Positions 1 through 4,887 of a stretch of DNA of 5,977 bases are shown here, piece after piece. Numbering within the stretch: position 1 is the stretch's first letter; each line of letters starts with the position of its first letter. The position numbers and the translations under genes are program-made. Source of the stretch: Desulfobacteraceae bacterium (GTDB lineage: Bacteria; Desulfobacterota; DSM-4660; Desulfatiglandales; Desulfatiglandaceae); contig CP070700.1 of NCBI GenBank assembly GCA_020349865.1, forward strand, positions 4,366,956-4,372,932, in the 5' to 3' direction. Under the pieces are notes generated by a model. That model searched no databases. It worked only from the letters and a program-made list of their open reading frames with translations, and was not told where the DNA came from.

Positions 1-1
1 T

Positions 2-196
2 ATTGATTTTTCGGACCGCAAGAACGATAAACGGGTTATAACAAGCGGATGCTCAGGCCAATTTAACAGTAAGTTTTACGCCAACCAGAACAAATTGTGG
101 AGGAAAGGCGAATACCATCCCATCTTGATGGATAGGAAGCAGATTGAGGAAAGTGCTGAGGCAATCCTAACCTTGGAGCCCCAAAAGGGCTACTAG
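2..196 (+). CDS. Penicillin acylase family (Ntn-hydrolase) protein, C-terminal end only
   Basis: This is the last 64 codons of a gene that begins left of the window; it stops at TAG 194-196. The visible segment reads like the C-terminus of penicillin amidase/acylase-family proteins. It has a 'VITSGCSGQFNSKFYANQ' block, where family members usually have a G-x-SG-x-x-x-S-x-x-Y-x-x-Q pattern. Next come 'LWRKGEYHP' (family: LW-x-x-G-x-Y-x-P) and a closing 'LTLEP'. Family members are N-terminal-nucleophile hydrolases, usually periplasmic and self-processed, that cleave amide bonds of acylated substrates such as beta-lactams or acyl-homoserine lactones. The catalytic Ser and the signal peptide lie outside the window, so activity and substrate cannot be judged. 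The assignment comes from recalled family pattern, not from a search. Confidence 0.75.
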   Translation: MDFSDRKNDKRVITSGCSGQFNSKFYANQNKLWRKGEYHPILMDRKQIEESAEAILTLEPQKGY

Positions 197-198
197 GA

Positions 199-335
199 GG
201 CTGTCTGAGAATGAGATATTTTTTTCAAGATCAAGCCTTCGGCCCGTCGGGCCTGCGACCCGGAGGGGAAGGCGAAAATTATAACCATAGGAATACATTG
301 AAGTATTTTGAGGGTTGTAATTTGAGCCTGACCCC
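199..335. repeat. REP-like intergenic element with two consecutive hairpins
   Basis: This structured block starts 3 nt after the acylase stop codon. Hairpin 1 has an outer stem GCCTTC (235-240)/GAAGGC (268-273) enclosing GGCCC (241-245)/GGGCC (249-253). Hairpin 2 has an 11-bp stem, AAATTATAACC (276-286)/GGTTGTAATTT (313-323), with one G-U pair. It is capped by AATAC (292-296)/GTATT (303-307). The outer edges, GGCTGTCTGAGAA on the left and GAGCCTGACCCCGG on the right, look like element ends, but no matching inverted copy is present in the window. There is no ORF inside and no T-tract after either hairpin, so it is not a classic terminator. Identity as a dispersed repeat is inferred from structure only. 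Confidence 0.45.
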
Positions 336-435
336 GGTGAAATAGCCAGAACATCATGACCTTAGCGACCTATGGAAGGATGCCTTGGCGTAAAGAGAAT
401 CAGTTTCCCAAAAAATATAGCAAAAGGTAATCAGT

Positions 436-777
436 ATGCCGGAAACAGAAAAAAGGAAATATCCAAGAATCAAAACCCATAACGTCATTTCTTATATCTG
501 TACAGATAAAGATGGAAACCAGGTAGGTGAGGGTTTGGGAGAAACCATGAATATAAGTCAAGGCGGAGTTCTTCTAAAAACTCCCCTCCCCATTGAATCA
601 GAATACATTTTGTTAACGTCCATTGATTCGGAAAGTAATATGATAGAAATCAAAGGAAAGATAGCCCATTCTCGGAGAGCCGAATCCGGAGAGTGCGAAA
701 CAGGTATCAGATTTCTGGGAACACATGACGAAAACATTCAAATAGTGAAGAGCTTAGTAAAGAGTAGAGTTCGTTGA
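436..777 (+). CDS. Single-domain PilZ protein (c-di-GMP receptor)
   Basis: This 113-residue protein consists almost entirely of one PilZ domain. Both c-di-GMP-binding signatures are present: RxxxR at residues 7-11 (R-K-Y-P-R) and the (D/N)xSxxG motif at residues 39-44 (N-I-S-Q-G-G). A beta-rich remainder ends in a typical 'GIRFLG' strand near residues 90-95. It has no signal peptide, membrane segment or output domain, so it is probably a cytoplasmic adaptor that changes partner binding when c-di-GMP is bound. The start is ATG 436, preceded by AAAAGG (422-427) at 8-nt spacing. It lies 76 nt upstream of the NifA-type gene in the same orientation, with no terminator visible between them. The partner process (motility, polysaccharide, regulation) cannot be read from the sequence. 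Confidence 0.88.
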   Translation: MPETEKRKYPRIKTHNVISYICTDKDGNQVGEGLGETMNISQGGVLLKTPLPIESEYILLTSIDSESNMIEIKGKIAHSRRAESGECETGIRFLGTHDENIQIVKSLVKSRVR

Positions 778-797
778 AATTGCGGCTTTAATAATAT

Positions 798-814
798 TGG
801 GCACAAATCCCGCC
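798..814 (+). promoter_or_regulatory. Weak candidate sigma-54 (-24/-12) promoter upstream of nifA-like gene
   Basis: The invariant sigma-54 dinucleotides GG (800-801) and GC (812-813) occur with exactly 10 nt between them, and GGCAC of the -24 box is intact. The T before GG, the TT before GC and the final W are mismatched. It lies about 40 nt upstream of ATG 854. Auto-activation of a sigma-54 activator would be sensible, but the -12 element is poor and chance occurrence is quite possible. Confidence 0.25.
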
Positions 815-853
815 AAAAGATAATTTGTACATTAACACACAGGAAGCTTTATT

Positions 854-1813
854 ATGCGTTCAAAGGGTGTCAACCCCAGGTTGGGTGAGATCACATGCCT
901 TTATGAGATTACCAAGGCCATTCATGCCACGTTAGACCTGCGAAAGTCTCTTTATAAGGTTCTGGACCTGTTGTCGGAACATCTTGGCATGAACAGGGGC
1001 TCTATTACAATCTTGAACCCTGATACCAGAGAGATACATGTCGAGGTAGCACATGGTATTTCTACTAAGGAAAAAACAAGGGGCCGATACAAATTAGGTG
1101 AAGGGGTTACGGGCCGTGTCATTGAATCCGGGCGTCCCATGGCCGTGCCACACATTGATTCCGAGCCCCTTTTCCTTGATAAAACCAAAGCCAGGAGTCG
1201 GATCGACAAATCGAAAATCTCCTTTACATGTGTCCCCATAAAAGAAGGGCGCAGGGTTATTGGGGCCCTCAGTGTTGACCGCGTCTTTCAAGGCGCGGCG
1301 CCCCTGGATGAGGACATAAGACTCATGACCATCATCAGCACGCTCATCGCCCAGAAGGTAGCCTTGCTTGAGAAAATAAACAGGGAGCAAGATCAACTAA
1401 GGGAGGAAAACATACGGCTGAGAAAGGAACTCAACAAGAAATACAGCTTTTCCAACATCATAGGTAACAGCCACAAAATGCAGGAAGTGTTTTATCTCAT
1501 TATCCAGGTGGCCAAGAGCAATGCCAATGTGCTCTTGTTGGGAGAAAGCGGTACCGGGAAAGAACTGGTGGCCAATGCCATCCATTACAACAGCCTCCGA
1601 CACTCCAAACCATTGGTTAAGGTTAACTGCGCCGCGCTACCAGCTAATCTGGTAGAGGCGGAGCTTTTCGGTTATGAAAAAGGGGCCTTTACCGGGGCCA
1701 ATCGTGAGAAGGCGGGTAAATTCGAATTAGCAAATGGCGGCACCATCTTCCTGGATGAAATTGGCTCTCTTGCTTTGGAAAGTCAGGGAAAACTGCTCAG
1801 GGTCCTTCAGTAA
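854..1813 (+). CDS. N-terminal fragment of NifA-type activator: GAF plus first half of AAA+
   Basis: This is the 319-residue product if translation stops at the internal TAA. It keeps the GAF sensor domain, Walker A, the GAFTGA loop and Walker B, but loses sensor I, the arginine fingers, sensor II and the DNA-binding HTH. Such a fragment could not form a functional ATPase ring or bind enhancer DNA. If stable, it might interfere with intact AAA+ partners. It is listed separately because automatic annotation would call it as its own gene; I regard it as part of the disrupted gene above. Confidence 0.5.
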   Translation: MRSKGVNPRLGEITCLYEITKAIHATLDLRKSLYKVLDLLSEHLGMNRGSITILNPDTREIHVEVAHGISTKEKTRGRYKLGEGVTGRVIESGRPMAVPHIDSEPLFLDKTKARSRIDKSKISFTCVPIKEGRRVIGALSVDRVFQGAAPLDEDIRLMTIISTLIAQKVALLEKINREQDQLREENIRLRKELNKKYSFSNIIGNSHKMQEVFYLIIQVAKSNANVLLLGESGTGKELVANAIHYNSLRHSKPLVKVNCAALPANLVEAELFGYEKGAFTGANREKAGKFELANGGTIFLDEIGSLALESQGKLLRVLQ

Positions 1814-1852
1814 AAAGAGCTTGAACGACTGGGGGGGACGAGTATTATAAGG

Positions 1853-2395
1853 GTGAATATCCGTCTTATAGCAGCAAGCAATCTAGATCTTGCCGGTGCC
1901 GTTGAAGAGGGGATCTTTCGGGAGGATTTGTTTTATCGGCTGAATGTTTACCCTATCTATTTGCCAGCATTAAGGGAAAGAGAAGCGGATCTTCTGCTAC
2001 TGGCCGACTATTTCCTTGAAAAGTATTCCAAAGAATACAGCAAGGAGATTAAAAGGATTTCTACCCCAGCAATTGACGCCTTAACGAGATACCACTGGCC
2101 AGGAAACGTAAGGGAGCTTGAAAATTGCATGGAGAGGGCAGTGCTCCTTTGCGACGATCAGGTTATCCATAGCTACCATTTGCCACCTACGCTCCAAACA
2201 GCGGAGGACACGGGAACTCAGCAGTCGCAATCCTTTGAGGGGGCGGTTGAAAGATTTGAAAAGGAGTTGCTAATTGACGCCCTGAAAAGCAGCAGGGGGA
2301 ATATACGGCAGGCTGCAATGGCACTCAAGACAACAGAACGTATTTTTGGATATAAGGTTAAAAAATACGACATAATTGCAAAGCAGTACCGATAG
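1853..2395 (+). CDS. C-terminal fragment of NifA-type activator: second half of AAA+ plus Fis HTH
   Basis: This is the same reading frame after the stop. It could only be made separately by restarting at GTG 1853, which is simply a Val codon of the full protein ('IIRVNIRLIAASN'). The purine-rich run G1831-G1837 is 15 nt upstream, too far for a good ribosome binding site, so independent translation is doubtful. It contains sensor I 'RLIAASN', the arginine-finger region, 'WPGNVRELEN' and the Fis-type HTH, but no Walker A and no GAFTGA loop. It ends at TAG 2393-2395. An isolated HTH fragment could in principle bind enhancer sites without activating. Confidence 0.4.
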   Translation: MNIRLIAASNLDLAGAVEEGIFREDLFYRLNVYPIYLPALREREADLLLLADYFLEKYSKEYSKEIKRISTPAIDALTRYHWPGNVRELENCMERAVLLCDDQVIHSYHLPPTLQTAEDTGTQQSQSFEGAVERFEKELLIDALKSSRGNIRQAAMALKTTERIFGYKVKKYDIIAKQYR

Positions 2396-2463
2396 TCACT
2401 TGGAATCATTTTTTATCATCTGAAGCAGTTTCAATCTATTGCTGAATTATTTGAAAAAGGGTA

Positions 2464-2492
2464 TTGACAAAATGTTTTATGGAGAGTAATAA
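2464..2492 (+). promoter_or_regulatory. Sigma-70-type promoter of the leader/small ORF
   Basis: A perfect -35 box TTGACA (2464-2469) is followed after 17 nt by TAATAA (2487-2492). An overlapping alternative -10 is AGTAAT (2485-2490) at 15-nt spacing. The -10 is weak but the -35 and spacing are ideal. Transcription would start near 2498-2500, about 15 nt before the small ORF. Confidence 0.55.
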
Positions 2493-2514
2493 AAAAAGTC
2501 TAAAGGAAAAAACT

Positions 2515-2580
2515 ATGTTCGTTACACACATCACAGAAAGGTATTACTTTTATTTTAGCAGGAGGGCCGGGATGCCTTAG
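2515..2580 (+). CDS. 21-residue aromatic-rich leader peptide candidate
   Basis: ATG 2515 to TAG 2578-2580 encodes a 21-residue peptide, too short for usual gene callers. AAAGGA (2502-2507) sits 7 nt upstream of the ATG, a good Shine-Dalgarno placement. Codons 10-14 are Tyr-Tyr-Phe-Tyr-Phe (2542-2556), followed after Ser by tandem AGG-AGG arginine codons. The peptide ends R-A-G-M-P-stop. Runs of one amino-acid class just ahead of an intrinsic terminator are the signature of ribosome-mediated attenuation, as in the Phe-rich pheA leader. Here the promoter, SD, ORF, stems and terminator are in the right order. No convincing antiterminator arm was found, and the downstream gene is not an obvious aromatic biosynthesis gene. 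A free-standing small protein or chance ORF remains possible. Confidence 0.45.
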   Translation: MFVTHITERYYFYFSRRAGMP

Positions 2581-2611
2581 TGTGTGACGACGCAAACATT
2601 TTATGACCAAG

Positions 2612-2640
2612 AAGCGGAGCACATGCTCCGCTTTTTTTTT
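2612..2640 (+). terminator. Strong rho-independent terminator
   Basis: A perfect 9-bp stem AAGCGGAGC (2612-2620)/GCTCCGCTT (2625-2633) with the tetraloop ACAT (2621-2624) runs directly into nine T residues (2632-2640). It lies 31 nt after the small ORF stop and 41 nt before the GNAT start codon. It would end transcripts from the promoter at 2464 and read-through from the NifA-type gene. The GNAT gene would then need read-through or an unseen promoter. Confidence 0.9.
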
Positions 2641-2667
2641 GATTAGTTTTGCAAATGTCTGTCATTA

Positions 2668-2674
2668 AGAGGAG
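2668..2674 (+). promoter_or_regulatory. Ribosome binding site fixing the GNAT gene start
   Basis: AGAGGAG lies 7 nt before ATG 2682. This selects ATG 2682 over in-frame TTG 2649 and ATG 2655 upstream, which have no Shine-Dalgarno and lie immediately behind the terminator T-tract. Confidence 0.8.
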
Positions 2675-2681
2675 ATATAAG

Positions 2682-4277
2682 ATGACGGAGACATCGCGGA
2701 GGAAGGTTTTACCGGGGCGTTCTGTTGCACCAAAAAAACGCCTTGGACTGGATGAAAGACTGGGCCTTATAGGCCTTATCGACGAAGGAATGCGTTTGGG
2801 TTCTCACCACTGCCCTGTTATTTCAGACCTTTTTAACGACCTCTGGGATCTTGTTAGTAAAACGGTGTCTGGGAGCAAAATTGATAGCCTGAAACCTGAA
2901 GACTCCAAGAACGGTTTTCGAGTATTTGAAATAAACGCTGAAACAGGGGAAAATTTAGGCCGTCTCAATATGTCCTACCTGAAAAAACCCATCCCCTGCT
3001 ATTACCTGGTTTATGTTGAGGTGGCTGCGCCTTTTAGAAGAAAAGGGCTGGGAAATCGAATACTGGAGTATTTTCGAGACTTCTTGATCAAAAAATCTGC
3101 CGTCGGGATTCTTGATAATATCATTCCCGAAGATGATTCAACTTACAGTATCTATTTCAAGCAGGGATGGGAACCCGTTGAAGCAATCATCGGGGACAAT
3201 ATCACGGATGCAGACGACAATTACATGATCTACCTTCCACCAAGGTTTCAAGACCAAGATCTACATGAGTCTATTGTAAAGCTGGTATATCACCTGAAAA
3301 GAAAGCGAGCTGAAATAGATATGAGGGACAATGAGGTGATGGTCCAGCGAACCATTGAAGAGTTCAAAGACCTCCACTTAGCGCTCCTTACCTACTTTGA
3401 GCGCGCAATCCAAAAAAACGAGCAAACGCCGCTTATGCGGTTCATGTTCACTCGTTTCGTCACCAAACTTATTGCCTTCAGGCGCCGAATAGGAGATCTC
3501 ATCGGTTATACGGGCGGCGATTCCCTGGAACAGATTGTCCTGACTCCAGAGATAGCAGCACTGCCGGTGCAATCCTATTCCCCTTATGACCTTGCAAGTG
3601 AGCCATCATTGGTGATCGGGAACAGGGATATGTATTTACGTCTTCCTCAGATAATGAAAACTCAACCCGCCCGTAGTATCGAGAGGCTGCCCAACTACAG
3701 GAGGCCAAGCTTCGTTAAATGGATGAAGGAGAGAGGAATCGAAGCGAGCGATACCCTGAATATCGGTGATCTCATGGACCTGGGTTTTGATCCTACGCGT
3801 CTCAAGGAAATCACCATTGGCGGTAGGGAGTTAATATTCGAAAGAATCCAGGCAAGACAAATTCCGGAACTGGAGAGAAAGAAAGAAGTGCTGGACCACT
3901 TAACATCAGGGATGCCTGGTACCAGGGCCAGAAACGCCCAGTTGAGGGTCAATCCTCCATTGCTGGCGATTAGGGACAGAGGAAACGCCTATGTGCTGCG
4001 CCAAAAAGTAAGCGGAATTCACTGGGAAGAAGCTATTGAACAACTCCAGGGCTCTCCTCATTTGAGAAGCCTGAATGCCTCTTTGAAAACTGACAGGATG
4101 GTTTTTAACACCGTAAAAAAGGCCAATGAGATTGTTACAAAGCTCCTAAGCGTTATAGGAGAAGAAACCTTAGTTAGCCTGCTGACCTATTTTATTTCAT
4201 GGGATCTAAAAAGCAATCAGCCGAAGTTGTTGGTTGACTTCACAGGCACTTGCCTGGAATCGGTGTGGGTAGCGTAG
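2682..4277 (+). CDS. GNAT N-acetyltransferase-domain protein with large uncharacterised C-terminal region
   Basis: This is a 531-residue protein from ATG 2682. After a basic, polar N-terminus (1-30) and a helical segment, residues about 75-185 form a GNAT fold. It includes the acetyl-CoA-binding motif A 'VEVAAPFRRKGLGNRIL' (112-128) with R119-x-x-G122-x-G124. The later 'STYSIYFKQGWEPV' (153-166) matches the GNAT motif B pattern of a late aromatic residue before a G-W turn. Residues about 195-245 are helical and charged. The remaining roughly 285 residues contain no motif I recognise; most GNAT enzymes are only 150-200 residues long. No signal peptide or clear membrane segment is seen, so it is probably cytosolic. 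Substrate unknown. It follows the small aromatic ORF and terminator, and ends at TAG 4275-4277 without a clear terminator. GNAT call fairly sure; function open. Confidence 0.8.
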   Translation: MTETSRRKVLPGRSVAPKKRLGLDERLGLIGLIDEGMRLGSHHCPVISDLFNDLWDLVSKTVSGSKIDSLKPEDSKNGFRVFEINAETGENLGRLNMSYLKKPIPCYYLVYVEVAAPFRRKGLGNRILEYFRDFLIKKSAVGILDNIIPEDDSTYSIYFKQGWEPVEAIIGDNITDADDNYMIYLPPRFQDQDLHESIVKLVYHLKRKRAEIDMRDNEVMVQRTIEEFKDLHLALLTYFERAIQKNEQTPLMRFMFTRFVTKLIAFRRRIGDLIGYTGGDSLEQIVLTPEIAALPVQSYSPYDLASEPSLVIGNRDMYLRLPQIMKTQPARSIERLPNYRRPSFVKWMKERGIEASDTLNIGDLMDLGFDPTRLKEITIGGRELIFERIQARQIPELERKKEVLDHLTSGMPGTRARNAQLRVNPPLLAIRDRGNAYVLRQKVSGIHWEEAIEQLQGSPHLRSLNASLKTDRMVFNTVKKANEIVTKLLSVIGEETLVSLLTYFISWDLKSNQPKLLVDFTGTCLESVWVA

Positions 4278-4318
4278 TTCTTGTCCTCTCTTAGATCTAC
4301 GGCTGCTCTCCTCTTTCC

Positions 4319-4347
4319 TTGACACTGAAATGCCGTTTCGTTATCAT
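4319..4347 (+). promoter_or_regulatory. Sigma-70-type promoter of the bactofilin-methyltransferase unit
   Basis: TTGACA (4319-4324), a 17-nt spacer and TATCAT (4342-4347, 5 of 6 to consensus) form a strong promoter. Transcription should begin near 4353-4355. That is downstream of the in-frame ATG 4330, so the longest version of the bactofilin reading frame cannot be the main product of this transcript. Confidence 0.7.
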
Positions 4348-4384
4348 GCTAAGGCGTTAAAAAAAATGAATTCTGCCATTTTCC

Positions 4385-4392
4385 AGAGGGGG
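4385..4392 (+). promoter_or_regulatory. Ribosome binding site fixing the bactofilin start
   Basis: AGAGGGGG sits 6 nt before ATG 4399. In-frame ATG 4330 and ATG 4366 have no comparable site, and ATG 4330 lies inside the promoter. Confidence 0.7.
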
Positions 4393-4398
4393 ATAAAA

Positions 4399-4884
4399 AT
4401 GTTAAAAAAGACAAAGAGCGAAAAGGACAGTATGGCGCCCGATTCCAGCCCGGTCTCGGTGGCGGGAATGACAATCATCGGCAAACAGGTTTCCATTGAG
4501 GGGGGCATCCAGGGAGGGGAAGATCTGGTCATCGAGGGTACTGTGAAGGGAAGCATCGAGCTAGAAAAATTCCACCTCACTGTTGGTCCCAAGGGCAAGG
4601 TGGAGGCCGAGATCCACGCTGGCAATGTGACCATCAGCGGCCAGCTGAAAGGCAATATTAAGGCCTTAGACAAGGTAGAGATCACCAAAGACGCTGACTT
4701 CAACGGCGAGATCAAGGCCAGACGCATCTCCGTGGAAGATGGAGCCTACCTCAAGGCAGTGATCGAGGTGGAGCGGGAGCCTCAGAAGAAAGCCGAGCCT
4801 GTGGCCAAGGCGGTCAATTTACAGGCCTCTGGGGCAGGTAAGGAACCAATCCCGTTGATAAGCGAGGCCGAGAAGGGAAAGTGA
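4399..4884 (+). CDS. Bactofilin family polymer-forming cytoskeletal protein
   Basis: This 161-residue protein is of typical bactofilin size. A short charged N-terminal tail (1-22) precedes the bactofilin domain (about 24-125). The domain is a run of short beta-strand repeats with regularly spaced glycines: 'TIIGKQVSIEGGIQGGEDLVIEG', 'GTVKGSIE', 'VGPKGKVEAEIHAGNVTISGQLKGNI' and 'DFNGEIKARRISVEDGAYLKAVIEV'. This is the right-handed beta-helix pattern of the family. A low-complexity Lys/Glu/Ala tail (126-161) follows. Bactofilins assemble nucleotide-independent filaments at the membrane and scaffold cell-shape, stalk, motility or peptidoglycan enzymes. The start is ATG 4399 from the RBS and promoter positions; a longer frame opens at 4330. 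Its stop is 3 nt before the methyltransferase-like gene, so the two are probably co-transcribed and translationally coupled. Confidence 0.92.
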   Translation: MLKKTKSEKDSMAPDSSPVSVAGMTIIGKQVSIEGGIQGGEDLVIEGTVKGSIELEKFHLTVGPKGKVEAEIHAGNVTISGQLKGNIKALDKVEITKDADFNGEIKARRISVEDGAYLKAVIEVEREPQKKAEPVAKAVNLQASGAGKEPIPLISEAEKGK

Positions 4885-4887
4885 TCC

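Larger units (their letters stand above)
854..2395 (+). pseudogene. nifA: NifA-type sigma-54-dependent activator interrupted by one in-frame TAA
   Basis: The frame encodes 513 codon positions, a normal NifA length, with a TAA at 1811-1813 (position 320). An N-terminal GAF domain (about 15-172) leads through a charged linker helix (175-198) into the AAA+ domain. That domain has Walker A GESGTGKE (230-237), the sigma-54-contacting GAFTGA loop (277-282), Walker B 'TIFLDE' (297-302), arginine-finger region 'FREDLFYR' (355-362) and sensor II 'GNVRELE' (417-423). A Fis-type HTH follows, with 'TTERIFGYKVKKYDI' (about 493-507), whose pattern is typical of NifA. The linker lacks the CxxxxC pair of oxygen-sensing alphaproteobacterial NifA. 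The stop follows 'LLRVLQ', where relatives usually have Glu, so a GAA-to-TAA change is the simplest explanation. No frameshift or second stop is seen. AGGA (841-844) precedes ATG 854. No nif genes are present, so the target could be another sigma-54 regulon. Confidence 0.88.
2498..2640 (+). ncRNA. Structured leader RNA or small transcript ending in an intrinsic terminator
   Basis: This is the predicted transcript of roughly 140 nt between the promoter and the T-tract. Stem 1 pairs TCGTTACACAC (2519-2529) with GTGTGTGACGA (2580-2590), 11 bp with one G-U. Inside it, stem 2 pairs AAGGTAT (2538-2544) with ATGCCTT (2572-2578), 7 bp with one G-U. The apical loop holds an AGGAGG sequence. A terminator hairpin closes the transcript. 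The structures enclose the 21-codon ORF, so ribosomes on that ORF would unfold them. I could not match it to a known riboswitch class. It may be an attenuation leader for the GNAT gene downstream or an independent small RNA. Confidence 0.45.

Noticed and set aside
952..1603. Reverse-strand ORFs opposite the NifA-type gene
   Set aside because: They are shadows of a clearly coding + strand frame with conserved domains; none shows its own SD or protein-like motifs.
1811..1813. Recoded stop (selenocysteine or pyrrolysine) in the NifA-type gene
   Set aside because: The codon is TAA, not TGA or TAG; the homologous residue is normally Glu; and TAA works as a stop elsewhere in the window.
1853..1855. 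GTG as a genuine start for an independent HTH gene
   Set aside because: It is the Val codon of the conserved NifA sequence, the G-rich run is 15 nt away, and the product would lack half of the AAA+ domain.
2498..2640. c-di-GMP-I (GEMM) riboswitch
   Set aside because: A GACGCAAA-like string at 2587-2595 and the nearby PilZ gene suggested it, but the conserved GEMM core around it is absent and the stems do not match that fold.
2649..2681. Upstream TTG/ATG starts for the GNAT protein
   Set aside because: They lie directly behind the terminator T-tract and have no SD, whereas ATG 2682 has AGAGGAG at 7 nt.
4344..4727. 127-codon reverse-strand ORF opposite the bactofilin gene
   Set aside because: The + strand encodes a clear bactofilin; the reverse product is a low-information Pro/Ser/Leu-rich shadow.
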